Below are positions 7,502 to 16,610 of a stretch of DNA of 64,000 nt, one piece after another. Below the pieces are notes generated by a model. That model was not told the origin of the DNA, made no database searches, and saw only the letters and a program-made list of their open reading frames with translations. Each line of letters starts with the position of its first letter. Position 1 is the first letter of the stretch. Location: NCBI RefSeq assembly GCF_907177275.1, contig NZ_CAJSLV010000044.1, positions 62,001 through 126,000 on the forward strand. Reading direction: 5' to 3'. This DNA comes from Actinacidiphila cocklensis (GTDB taxonomy: Bacteria > Actinomycetota > Actinomycetes > Streptomycetales > Streptomycetaceae). Position numbers and translations under genes: made by a program.

Positions 7502-8311
7502 TCAGTCGCCTACGTGGCCGACGGCCAGAAGGTGGGAGCTGGCCGCGAGGAGTTCGGGGTAGGGCTCGGCGAGGCGGGCGGCGGTGAGGGCCGACTCGAA
7601 GAGTTCCTCGCTCGGCTGGGCGCCGGTGGCCTGTTCGACGGCTTTGAGGAGCGACCAGGTGGGGCCTTCCACTCCGAAGACTTGGACGTCGCGCAGTCCC
7701 GCCGCGCGCAGTTCGGCGGCCAGTTCCTCCGCGCGGTGGAAGTAAGCGACAGTGAAGCCGCGTCGGCCGTCGTAAGTCGAGGTGGCGAGGGTTTCCACGA
7801 TCGATTCCCGCAGGCGTTCGGTGTGCAGGTGCGCCAGTGCGGTGTGTTCGAAGATCGAGGCGTACCGGTTGATGCCCGCCGCCGCGACGAGTCCGCCGAG
7901 GCGAGCGACGCGGGCCGCCTCGCGGAGTGCCTGAAGCCGTTCGGCGCGGTCGGGCAGGTGGTACAGCGGGCCGAGCATGGTCACCACGTCGTACGACCCG
8001 TCCTCGGCATCCAGACTGCGGGCGTCCCCGACGGAAGCCGCACATACGTGGCGTGCCTGCTCGACATGGCGGGCGACGGGATCGACGAGATCCACGTCGT
8101 AGCCGTCCTCGACCAACCAACGCGCGTGCACGCCTGTACCGCCGCCGACGTCGAGGACGCGAGCGGGCGCCTTCGGCAGGAAGCGACGCAACAGCTCCTG
8201 CGTGCGCAGCAGTTCCAGCCGCCCATCAGCGGAAGAGTTCAGTCGGCTCCCTTCGTCGAAGACATCGGTGTAGAAGGTTGTGACCTCGGGCGCCAGCTCG
8301 GGGGACGACAT
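7502..8311 (-). CDS. Class I SAM-dependent methyltransferase
   Basis: A 269-residue methyltransferase. Motif I (SAM binding) is RVLDVGGGTGVHARWL near residues 50-65; the acidic end of strand 2 is DVDLVDPVARHVEQA; the post-III region is SYDVVTMLGPLYHLPDRAE. Length and layout fit the small-molecule class. It is divergent from the GntR gene, sharing a 57-bp gap with a GGACCAGTCC site, so that regulator probably controls it. The methyl acceptor is unknown. This GntR/methyltransferase pair is frequent in Streptomyces mobile islands. Confidence 0.88.
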   Translation of the reverse strand: MSSPELAPEVTTFYTDVFDEGSRLNSSADGRLELLRTQELLRRFLPKAPARVLDVGGGTGVHARWLVEDGYDVDLVDPVARHVEQARHVCAASVGDARSLDAEDGSYDVVTMLGPLYHLPDRAERLQALREAARVARLGGLVAAAGINRYASIFEHTALAHLHTERLRESIVETLATSTYDGRRGFTVAYFHRAEELAAELRAAGLRDVQVFGVEGPTWSLLKAVEQATGAQPSEELFESALTAARLAEPYPELLAASSHLLAVGHVGD

Positions 8312-8335
8312 GTCGGCAGTATCCTCTGCACCGGT

Positions 8336-8345
8336 GGACCAGTCC
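8336..8345. promoter_or_regulatory. Putative GntR site between methyltransferase and gntR
   Basis: GGACCAGTCC lies in the 57-bp gap between the divergent methyltransferase and GntR genes. It resembles the halves of the larger palindrome at 9203-9228 just after the GntR gene. Inferred operator only. Confidence 0.4.
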
Positions 8346-8368
8346 AGCCCACGACCTGACGAGGAGCC

Positions 8369-9085
8369 ATGGCACTACTGAAGTACGAAGAGATCGCAGA
8401 GTCGCTGCGCGTCCGCATGGCCAGCGGCGAGTTTCCGCCCGGAGCGACGCTCCCCTCCGGCCGGGACCTCGCCGAACAGTGGCAGGTGGCGCGGGCAACA
8501 GTGGTCAAGGCGATGGACGTACTCCGCAATGACGGCCTGGTCGAGGCACGGCAGGGCGCCGGCTTCGTCGTGACCGAGACGGCGATCGGGCGGTCCGCCG
8601 GCAACAGGAAGTCGGGCAGCGCACGGGTGACCGGCGGCATGCCGTTCACGCGGATCGGCGACCCCGAGCACACCACCCCGCCCGCTCGCATCGCCACTGC
8701 ACTGGGCCTGCCCGACGGCACGCATGCGCTGCGTCGCGCCAGGCTGATGCAACTGCGGGACGGCACCCCGCACAGCTATGTCGAGGCATGGTTCCCGCCG
8801 GACGTGGTCGACAAGGCACCGCGCCTGGAACAACGCGCGCCGATCGCCGAGGGGACCACGAGGTACATCACCCGGCAGACGGGGCGCACTCCCGCCGAGG
8901 GCGTGGACGTGACAACCGTCCGCCTCGCCACGGACAAGGAGGCACATCACCTGCACCTCGACACTCCGGCAGCAGTGGCCGTCGTGCTCCATATCGCGTA
9001 CGACCAGGAAGGCCGCCCCTTGGCGTGCGAGGAAGGCGTCACACCGGGGTCGCTGTGGGAGCAGACGGACGCCTATCCGATGTGA
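8369..9085 (+). CDS. GntR family regulator with UTRA domain
   Basis: A 238-residue HutC-type regulator. The winged helix is at residues 1-70 (LKYEEIAESLRVRMASGEF, LPSGRDLAEQWQVARATVVK, DGLVEARQGAGFVV); the UTRA effector domain follows (RIATALGLPDGTHALRRARL through AVVLHIAYDQEGRPLACEE). Length is standard. The ATG follows a GACGAGGAG site. It is divergent from the methyltransferase. It belongs to the tRNA-Thr island relic between fragments 2 and 3; in AICEs such proteins repress transfer genes, but no transfer genes remain here. Confidence 0.9.
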   Translation: MALLKYEEIAESLRVRMASGEFPPGATLPSGRDLAEQWQVARATVVKAMDVLRNDGLVEARQGAGFVVTETAIGRSAGNRKSGSARVTGGMPFTRIGDPEHTTPPARIATALGLPDGTHALRRARLMQLRDGTPHSYVEAWFPPDVVDKAPRLEQRAPIAEGTTRYITRQTGRTPAEGVDVTTVRLATDKEAHHLHLDTPAAVAVVLHIAYDQEGRPLACEEGVTPGSLWEQTDAYPM

Positions 9086-9202
9086 CCGACCAACCGTTGA
9101 AGAGCGCGGGTCGCAACCACCTCGCTCCATCCATCGGCGCACGGACGTACGCGCCGACCTGACCCTCCATCCTGGGCATCGAGGCGCGCACCAGCAGGAC
9201 TT

Positions 9203-9228
9203 GACTGGACCGGTCCACCGGTCCAGTC
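9203..9228. promoter_or_regulatory. 26-bp palindrome, putative GntR operator
   Basis: A perfect inverted repeat: arms GACTGGACCGGT and ACCGGTCCAGTC around CC. It overlaps a possible -35 (TTGACT, 9201) and lies about 80 bp upstream of the HATPase-DUF6907 pseudogene. Its GGACC/GGTCC units match the site at 8336, so the GntR protein may repress this promoter. No U-tract follows, so it is not a typical terminator. Confidence 0.55.
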
Positions 9229-9305
9229 TGTTTGTGACGGTTGGTCACCTCGTCATTCGCGAGGTGCCGTGTTCCGCGTTGTGTTGATGAAGGGGTGGGA
9301 TCGGG

Positions 9306-10092
9306 ATGCCCAGTCGTAGTTCTCCGCGGTTGGCGCCGCCACACGTTGGCCCGTTGGAAACGTCCAAAAGGTCGTGGCGGTGTGTCACCTTCCCCGAGTT
9401 CCCGGTGGAGCCGCACGAGTCAGATGTCGTGACCGCCCGGCGGGCCGTCGCACGGATCGTCCGGGAATGGCGGGTGCCCTTCACGGAAGAACGGCTCGAA
9501 GACCTGGAACTGCTGGCCGGAGAAGTGATCGCCAACGCCGTCGGCCAGACCCGGGCACCGTGCTCTGTGGCGGTGCGATGGACCCGGAGTCAGGGTGCGG
9601 GTAGAGGTCGCCGATTCCAGCGCTGTACGCCCGAAGCCGCGCAGCAGTTCGCCGGACGCCGAGGACGGGCGGGGGCTGCTGCTCGTGGACGCGCTCGCTG
9701 CGGACTGGGGCAGCTTCTACGATCCCGCCGGGAAGGTGGTCTGGTTCGAGGTCGCCTCCAGCATCCGGCCCGCACGGCGGAAGCAGCCGCCGCCGTGGAG
9801 TACTCCGGGGACGTGGGCGATCACGACGTCAGACGGTGCCGTCACGTCTGGGTATCTGCCGGCCTGGGCCGAGGACGACCCCACCGAGATCGGCGTGCCG
9901 GAGGAGGAGCTGCCGCAAAGGCTGGCCCAGGTCAACCATCGCGCCTTCTTCGAAGGACCGATGCCGCCCCTCACCGCTCCGGACCTGTGGGGCACAGGCG
10001 GGTGGCCGAGGTGGGCGGACTCAGGAATCGGCCTCCCGGCTGTGTGCCCTCGTCCCCCGGCGAGGGCACACGGAGCACATCCCGCTGCCTGA
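9306..10092 (+). pseudogene. HATPase (anti-sigma type) - DUF6907 gene, frameshifted
   Basis: The first frame gives FPVEPHESDVVTARRAV and LEDLELLAGEVIANAVGQT, the N-box helix of an RsbW-like ATP-binding protein. At about 9580-9593 the frame breaks; the continuation, VRVEVADSS then EDGRGLLLVDALAADWG, is in the next frame (from 9595) and supplies the G-box. It is followed by a DUF6907 module (TWAITTSDGAVTSGYLPAWA). A single-base indel near GGTGCGGGTAGAGG explains the break. Without it the protein would have about 260 residues. A related DUF6907 gene and a separate HATPase gene lie in the AICE at 41777 and 42547. It could be a sequencing error rather than decay. Confidence 0.8.
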
Positions 10093-10161
10093 GTTGGTCC
10101 TGCCTCACCTCTGACGAGGTCCCTGGCATGATGTGCGCCATGACGCAGACCCGAAAGGCCG

Positions 10162-10593
10162 ATGGCGCGTAGGCCGCCCGGCGCCATCCGTGCTCAGCGA
10201 TGGCCGGCCCGGAAGAAGGACGTTCCCCCTGCCCGCCAGGTTTCGGGCGTTCCTCACCGAACCCGCGCAGCCATCAATCAGCTCGAAGCCCGACATCTCT
10301 GGCGGGGAGCGGTCGCCGAGGCCCTGCACCACTACGAACGGTTCCTCCGTCAACCCGGCCGATATCTCTCTCTGCCTTGGGACGACTGCCCCTGCTGCAA
10401 TCCGGCAGAGGCCCGGGACATCCTCGGAGAAGCGCTCCGACTCCTGCCGCCTGCGGCCCGAGCAGGGCTCCAGAAGATCGTCACCCCGCTGGATGCGGAG
10501 TACCTCCGTCGCACCCTGCCCGACCCTGTGGCAGCGTCCATCAGCCCGTGGCATGCGGAAGCGTGGTGGCGGCAGAGAGTCCGGGAGAGATGA
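10162..10593 (+). CDS. Hypothetical protein with CPCC motif
   Basis: A 143-residue frame I do not recognise. It begins with an Arg/Pro-rich stretch and continues with an ordinary globular composition: TRAAINQLEARHLWRGAVAE, LHHYERFLRQPG, WDDCPCCNPAEARDILGEAL, IVTPLDAEYLRRTLPDP. The CPCC motif could bind zinc. An AAAGG site precedes the ATG. It sits between the DUF6907 pseudogene and tRNA fragment 3, so it is probably island cargo. Codon positions look coding rather than random, but no function can be proposed. Confidence 0.6.
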   Translation: MARRPPGAIRAQRWPARKKDVPPARQVSGVPHRTRAAINQLEARHLWRGAVAEALHHYERFLRQPGRYLSLPWDDCPCCNPAEARDILGEALRLLPPAARAGLQKIVTPLDAEYLRRTLPDPVAASISPWHAEAWWRQRVRER

Positions 10594-10707
10594 CCCCCGC
10601 CCTGATATCGGGCAGCTTCCTGCTCGCCTGCCGCCGGTTGCCGCCCTCGGCCGCGGCGCGGCGGCCCCGCGACCGGCCGGCGGACCACCCAGGCGCCGTG
10701 AACCGGC

Positions 10708-10788
10708 GCGATGTGTGCTGCATGTGTGCCGGGCGCCCCGGCCGGGCGCCCCGCACCGCGGAAACCAGGCCTGACCAGGCAAGAAAAA
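10708..10788. repeat. tRNA-flank repeat, copy 2
   Basis: The second copy of the flank seen at 5346-5427, again directly left of a tRNA-Thr fragment, with the same GTGCTGCATGTGTGCCGGG and GCCTGACCAGGCAAGAAAAA pieces. Between them the two copies differ in several short indels. Confidence 0.65.
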
Positions 10789-10831
10789 GAGCCCCCTGTC
10801 GGGTTCGAACCGACGACCTACGCTTTACAAG
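10789..10831 (-). repeat. tRNA-Thr 3'-half fragment 3 (att relic)
   Basis: A 43-bp match to the tRNA-Thr 3' half, from the acceptor strand to the anticodon loop, without CCA. The sequence diverges immediately after TTACAAG, at the point where fragments 1 and 2 also leave the tRNA match. It marks the left end of the segment holding the AlbA-type gene. Confidence 0.85.
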
Positions 10832-11033
10832 TCCACGAGCGATCGTGACGACCGGTTCCAGCTCATGCCGCGCGGTGGCGTTCTACCTGGTCAACGCAGT
10901 TGTCGCAAGCTGGACTGTGACGCCCCGCACCGCCCCGTCCGAAGGCGTCTGCGCTCCCCTTGCGCTCCCCGCGCCCCACCGGGCGGGCTGGCCCGGCGAC
11001 ACTGGTCGGGGATACCTCCACAGGCCGCAGGAA

Positions 11034-11077
11034 ATGTAACCAAATCAAGAGAATATGTAACCACCTATGGGTTACAT
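11034..11077. promoter_or_regulatory. ATGTAACC / GGTTACAT operator cluster upstream of the AlbA-type gene
   Basis: An inverted repeat, ATGTAACC (11055-11062) and GGTTACAT (11070-11077), plus a third direct copy of ATGTAACC at 11034-11041, exactly 21 bp upstream of the second. Two helical turns between direct copies and a palindrome next to the start codon fit cooperative binding of a repressor. The palindrome ends 8 bp before the GTG start, and no Shine-Dalgarno site is present. Confidence 0.6.
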
Positions 11078-11085
11078 TTATCGCC

Positions 11086-12522
11086 GTGCCCACGGACCTG
11101 ACTGCAATGATCGCGGAGCTACGCTCGGCGGGAGGCGACTGCGCCGACATCGAGGTGAAGTCGGCCGCCGGGGGGCTCCCCCAGTCGCTGACCTCGACGC
11201 TCAGCGCGCTGGCGAACCTGCCGGGTGGCGGCACCATCATCCTGGGGCTCGACGAGCGAACAGGATTCCGGCCCGTCCCCCTGGCGGACCCGCAGGGGCT
11301 GAAGCAGGGCCTCGCGCTCAAGGCCCGTTCGTTCACGCCCCCGGTTCTCCTCACCATCAGCGACGGAACGGTCGACGGCTGCCCTGTCGTGGTGGCCACG
11401 GTCCATGAGTGCGACCGTTCGGCGAAGCCATGCAGGGTCACCGCCTCGGGCGCCTCCTACTCGCGTGGATACGACGGCGACTTCGAGCTGTCGGCTCTTG
11501 AGGAGCAGGCCTTCCTCGCCGCACGCCGCCCTCCGCTGTTCGACCGGGCGCCGGTTGCCGACGCCGCCCGGGCGGATCTCGACGACCAGCTTGTCACCGA
11601 GTTCCTCCGGTCGGTCCGGGAACGGGACCCCCGCGGCCTGGGGCGCTTCACCGATGACGCCGAACTGCTGCGGCGCGCCGGCGTGACCACCGCCGAGGAC
11701 ACACCAACCGTCGCGGGCCTGCTGGCTCTCGGCGCCCACCCTCAGCAGTGGTTCCCCCGATTCGTGATCCAGGCCTCAGCAGAGCCGCTGCCGGAGGATC
11801 CCGTGGGCTCCCGCGCACGCAACCAGACGACGATCACGGGGCCGATTCCACGGATGCTCGACGAGGCCCTGGCCTGGGCCCGGCGCACCTTCGACACCAC
11901 GATCGTGTCCGAACCCGACGGGACCGTCCACGACCGACCCACCTACCCCTACGTTGCCTTCAGGGAGCTGATCGCCAACGCCCTGGTGCACCGAGACCTC
12001 GACCACTGGTCCGCAGGCCTGGCAATCGAGGTCAGGCTCCGACGCGACCGGCTGGTGGTCTCCAACCCCGGCGGGTTGTACGGAATCACCGTCGAACGAC
12101 TCGGCCGGGACGCCGTGACCTCGGCGCGCAACGCCAGGCTCGTCGCGATCTGCCAGCACGTCCGCTCCCCCGAGACGGGAGCGCGGGTCATCGAAGCCCT
12201 GGCCACGGGAATCCCGATCATCACAGCCTCCCTCAGCGAAGCCGGAATCCCCCCCGCCCACTACGTGGACGCGGGCATCCGGTTCACCGTGGTCCTGCAA
12301 CGCGCAGCGGCACCCGCCACACAACCCGGGCTGAACGAAACCGCGCTGCGAGTCTACGACGCGCTCGCAGCCGGCCCCCAGAGCGCGGCCGAACTACAGA
12401 AGTCACTGGAGCTCACTGCTCCCAACATCCGCAAAGTCCTCCGCGACCTGCGCAGCCGAGGCCTGGTGGAGCAACTCGGAGGCAGAGGACGACCGACCAC
12501 CTACCGGCGCCCCGCAGAGTAG
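11086..12522 (+). CDS. AlbA-type (Schlafen/AlbA_2) ATP-binding transcription regulator
   Basis: A 478-residue protein. The N-terminal 110 residues are an AlbA_2 (Schlafen-like) domain: DIEVKSAAGGLPQSLTSTLS, ALANLPGGGTIILGLDE. The middle has a GHKL-type ATP site characteristic of this family (FRELIANALVHRDL, VVSNPGGLYG, NARLVAICQHV). The last 65 residues are a winged helix (LRVYDALAAGPQSAAELQKS, PNIRKVLRDLRSRGLVEQL). The GTG at 11086 is chosen because upstream in-frame sequence is noncoding and holds the operator. Such proteins are regulators or stress and phage-response factors; autoregulation is likely here. It lies between tRNA fragment 3 and the intact tRNA gene. Confidence 0.88.
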   Translation: MPTDLTAMIAELRSAGGDCADIEVKSAAGGLPQSLTSTLSALANLPGGGTIILGLDERTGFRPVPLADPQGLKQGLALKARSFTPPVLLTISDGTVDGCPVVVATVHECDRSAKPCRVTASGASYSRGYDGDFELSALEEQAFLAARRPPLFDRAPVADAARADLDDQLVTEFLRSVRERDPRGLGRFTDDAELLRRAGVTTAEDTPTVAGLLALGAHPQQWFPRFVIQASAEPLPEDPVGSRARNQTTITGPIPRMLDEALAWARRTFDTTIVSEPDGTVHDRPTYPYVAFRELIANALVHRDLDHWSAGLAIEVRLRRDRLVVSNPGGLYGITVERLGRDAVTSARNARLVAICQHVRSPETGARVIEALATGIPIITASLSEAGIPPAHYVDAGIRFTVVLQRAAAPATQPGLNETALRVYDALAAGPQSAAELQKSLELTAPNIRKVLRDLRSRGLVEQLGGRGRPTTYRRPAE

Positions 12523-12746
12523 TCCGTACCCGCTGGCGCAACGTCCCGCTGCGGCGCGCGGCGCAGTCCGGCACCGGTCCGCAAAGCTCCACGAAGGACG
12601 CCGGTGCGTGTTCCCCCCGACCCCCGTGTCGAGTGCCGGTCCACGTCCGATGTCCCCGCGTAGCCCGCCTAGCCCCGTGGCGTAGGGGAACCAACGCCAG
12701 GTCTCCGCTGCACCAGCCGCAGCACTCGGCGGTAGGCTGCGCGGCC

Positions 12747-13916
12747 GTGAGCGAGTACCAGTACTACGAGTTCCAGGCCGTTGACCGACCGTTGACCACG
12801 GACGAGCTCCAGCAGGTACGGGCCCTGTCGAGCCGGGCCAGGATCAGCACGACGCACTTCGTCAACGAATACCACTACGGCGACTTCCGCGGTGACGGCC
12901 GCAAGCTGATGGAGCAGCTGTACGACGCACATCTGTATTTCGCCAACTGGGGCTCGCGCCGCCTGATGCTGCGCCTGCCCACCACGCTGCTGCCCGCCCG
13001 CAGCGCCAAACCCTATTGCGCGGAAGACGCCTTCACCTGCTGGACCAGGAACGGCCACCTCATCCTCGACTTCGCCTATGCGGCCGAGGACGACAGCGAG
13101 TGGGAGTTCGACACCTCCTTCACTCTGGCCTCGTTCACGGCCCTGCGTACCGAACTCGCCGCAGGCGACCTGCGCCCCCTCTATCTGGCCTGGCTTTCCG
13201 CGCTCACCCGCTGGGAGTTGCAGGAAGACGTCGACGAAGACGAGTACACCTCCGCCATCGAGCCGCCCGTACCCGCCGGTCTGGCCCAGCTCACCGGCTC
13301 GCAACAGGCCCTGGCGGACTTCCTGCACATCGACCCGCACCTGCTCACCGCAGCCGCCCGCGCCAGTTGTACCGCCCCTCCCCCGGCGGTCGACAAGAAC
13401 GCACTCGCCGCGTGGATCCGCGCCCTGCCGCAACGCGAGAAGGACGCCCTGCTGCTGGACGCCGCCCTGGGCACATCCCCACAACCGGGCCCCGCGCTGC
13501 TGGCCCGCCACCGCACCGCATCCCACGGCACAGCCGGACCCTCCACCGCCGCCCCACGCCGCTCAGCCGCAGACCTCCTCGACGCCGCCCACGAAGTACG
13601 CAGCGAGCACACACGGCAGCAGCAACGTGCCCGTATCCTGTCCCGCCGAGCCGAACAACAGACCAGGGAGGACCGCCTGGACCACCTGGCCGAGAACGCC
13701 GAGCAGGTCTGGCAGGACATCGCCCACCTGATCGGGCAGAAGCAGTCCGGCCCGTACGACGCCGCAGTCGCCCTCCTGAAGGATCTCCGCGAGGTCCATG
13801 ACCGGGCGGGCACCCCCGAGGAGTTCGCCCGGCGCCTGCAGCCCCTACGCGACCAGCACCGCGGCAAGCCCTCGCTGATGCGACGCCTCACCGACGCCGG
13901 CCTGACAGCCCGCTGA
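12747..13916 (+). CDS. Conserved hypothetical protein (SEYQYYEF family)
   Basis: A 389-residue protein beginning VSEYQYYEFQAVDRPLT, a conserved Streptomyces and wider bacterial family of unknown function. The first 190 residues form a conserved domain (ALSSRARISTTHFVNEYHYG, DFRGDGRKLMEQLYDAHLYF, ANWGSRRLMLRLP). The C-terminal 150 residues are Ala/Arg/Gln-rich and probably coiled coil (RAEQQTREDRLDHLAENAEQ). From memory, relatives often stand next to a SWIM zinc-finger protein, which is missing here. GTG start at 12747; the upstream part of the open frame is a shadow of the AlbA-type gene. It is the last gene before the tRNA-Thr gene. Confidence 0.85.
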   Translation: MSEYQYYEFQAVDRPLTTDELQQVRALSSRARISTTHFVNEYHYGDFRGDGRKLMEQLYDAHLYFANWGSRRLMLRLPTTLLPARSAKPYCAEDAFTCWTRNGHLILDFAYAAEDDSEWEFDTSFTLASFTALRTELAAGDLRPLYLAWLSALTRWELQEDVDEDEYTSAIEPPVPAGLAQLTGSQQALADFLHIDPHLLTAAARASCTAPPPAVDKNALAAWIRALPQREKDALLLDAALGTSPQPGPALLARHRTASHGTAGPSTAAPRRSAADLLDAAHEVRSEHTRQQQRARILSRRAEQQTREDRLDHLAENAEQVWQDIAHLIGQKQSGPYDAAVALLKDLREVHDRAGTPEEFARRLQPLRDQHRGKPSLMRRLTDAGLTAR

Positions 13917-14411
13917 TCGCCTGAGGGGAAAGACCGGCACCAGCGCGCCGCCCCTCATCGGCCGCTCCCCAGGGCCACCCCTTGTCGACCCGGCACAAAG
14001 TCCGCGATCGAAGATTCGTTCCTCGCTCCCGCCCCCGGCGGCGCCCAGCACACGCAACAAGCGGTCCGGGCGCAGACCACGTCCCCCGCACGCCTTCACC
14101 AGAGCCGTTCACGACCGCCGACGACCTCCCTGCACAGGGACGCCCGCTGCACCCGCGCTGTCCTGATGCGCTCCCCTCGCGCTCCCCTTGCCGGCTCACC
14201 CACCGCCCGCCCGGCCGTCAGGCACCGCACTGGGCCGTGAAAGCCCTGTTCAGAGGCCCGTGAGCGCCCGCAGGACCAACCAGTGCCTCCCGTGGGTCAG
14301 CCCGCGCCGGACGCATCACCATGCGTAGGTCAAAAGGGGTCCACTGGAGGCCTCCCCATGGTCAAGAGAAGGGAAAATGGCCAGGCCAAACGCTTAGCCT
14401 GGGGTTCACCA
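13917..14411. other. Gene-free stretch between island cargo and tRNA-Thr
   Basis: About 500 bp without a convincing gene on either strand; short frames here have random-like Arg/Pro composition. I see no integrase remnant and no clear repeat. The part next to the tRNA 3' end should be the junction of the most recently inserted element. Confidence 0.6.
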
Positions 14412-14488
14412 TGGAGCCCCCTGTCGGGTTCGAACCGACGACCTACGCTTTACAAGAGCGTCGCTCTGGCCAACTGAGCTAAGGAGGC
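14412..14488 (-). tRNA. tRNA-Thr (anticodon TGT)
   Basis: A complete cloverleaf on the minus strand: acceptor GCCTCCT pairing with AGGGGGC, D-arm GCTC..GAGC, anticodon stem ACGCT/AGCGT enclosing the loop CTTGTAA with anticodon TGT, T-arm GTCGG TTCGAAC CCGAC, discriminator T and an encoded CCA. Its 3' half occurs three more times to the left, so this gene is the attachment site of the island array. Its 3' end faces the islands, as expected for integrases that use the T-arm half and restore the gene. Confidence 0.97.
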
Positions 14489-14597
14489 GCAGGGAGAAGT
14501 GTAGCGGGCGGGGTCGGGGGAGGGTGGGGAAAAAAGGGGTGGAGGGCTGGTGACAAAACGGGGAACGTGCAGGTAGCGTCACCGGGAGTCCGTGGGA

Positions 14598-14613
14598 TGC
14601 GGGCTGGACCACT
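14598..14613. promoter_or_regulatory. DasR-like (dre) site upstream of msiK
   Basis: TGCGGGCTGGACCACT matches the DasR box consensus ACTGGTCTAGACCACT at 11 of 16 positions, with the right half GACCACT intact. It lies about 80 bp upstream of msiK, which DasR is known to influence in S. coelicolor. Proposed from the match only. Confidence 0.4.
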
Positions 14614-14692
14614 GAAGCGGCACCAAAAAAACTGCTTCCTTTACTCGGATCGTCCGGCACGTTCCTGCCGGTGAAGGGACTGCGTAACAGTC

Positions 14693-15817
<1,125 letters not shown>

Positions 15818-15838
15818 CCCAAGGGTCACAAGCGCCAA

Positions 15839-15884
15839 GGGCCGGGCGGTACGTGGGCGACCACGTACCGCCCGGCCCCTTTTG
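15839..15884 (+). terminator. Terminator after msiK
   Basis: A perfect 18-bp stem (GGGCCGGGCGG.. paired with ..CCGCCCGGCCC) around a GCGA tetraloop, followed by TTTT. A classical intrinsic terminator and the strongest in this part of the window. Confidence 0.92.
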
Positions 15885-16078
15885 CGTGCCCGCGCTCGCG
15901 GGAGAGCCGGCCGCGGGTACGGGCCGCGGGCACCGCCCCCGAACGCCGGTCGCTTACATACGCATAACCGGCCTTTCGGATGCGTTCGTCAACACCCGAA
16001 CACCCTGACAGCGATTTCACTCCCTCGGGAGAGTGACTAAATGTCGCCAAATCATCACCAGTCGCTACGATCCGAGGC

Positions 16079-16507
16079 GTGAACCAGGTAGCTCGCCGTC
16101 TCGGCAAGACATTCGCGCTCGTTCTCCCGGTCGTTCTCGTGCTGTCGGGAACGCTCGCCGTCACCCGCGTCCCGTGGGCCGTCTCCTCCTCCGACGCGCA
16201 GGTGCTCACCGCCTCCGCCAAGAGCCGGCAGGAAGTGGCCGCGGAGACCGCCGCGAAGGCGCCGCAGGAGGCGCTGCGTATGCGTCTGCTGGCCGAACTC
16301 CAGGAGAAGGACCCGGGAGTGGCCCTGACCGGCCTCCAGGTCGCCATGGCCCGCCAGCCGTCGCTCGCCAAGTACTGCGCGTCCATCGCGCGTTCGCTGG
16401 GCCGCGCGGCCGTGGCGAAGTACGACGGCGCCACGCAGCGTGCCCAGTCGTGGTCGCGCCCGGTGTGCGACACCGCTTTCGCGACGGGCATCGCGTCCGT
16501 CGGCTGA
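16079..16507 (+). CDS. Membrane-anchored or secreted hypothetical protein
   Basis: A 142-residue protein with one N-terminal hydrophobic segment (TFALVLPVVLVLSGTLAV, residues 11-28) after a short basic start, then a helical extracytoplasmic part. Two cysteines near the end (SLAKYCASIA and RPVCDTAFA) could form a disulfide. A conserved Streptomyces hypothetical of its usual length. It uses a GTG start. The next gene, a nucleotidyltransferase, starts about 100 bp downstream, so a loose operon is possible. No function is assigned. Confidence 0.8.
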   Translation: MNQVARRLGKTFALVLPVVLVLSGTLAVTRVPWAVSSSDAQVLTASAKSRQEVAAETAAKAPQEALRMRLLAELQEKDPGVALTGLQVAMARQPSLAKYCASIARSLGRAAVAKYDGATQRAQSWSRPVCDTAFATGIASVG

Positions 16508-16610
16508 CACCAGGCCCCGCATTCGCCGCACTTACCGCGTTCCCGCAGGGGCGGGGTACGGTCCGCGTCCGGTCCGTACCCCGCCTTCCGCGTCGCATAG
16601 GGTGCCGAGC

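Noticed and set aside
11748..12746. Upstream extension of the SEYQYYEF gene
   Set aside because: This part overlaps the AlbA-type gene in another frame and is low complexity; the conserved protein starts at the GTG at 12747.
14283..14477. A short plus-strand ORF over tRNA-Thr
   Set aside because: Most of it is the complement of the tRNA gene and its flank. The same peptide pattern appears over the other tRNA fragments, which shows it is not coding.
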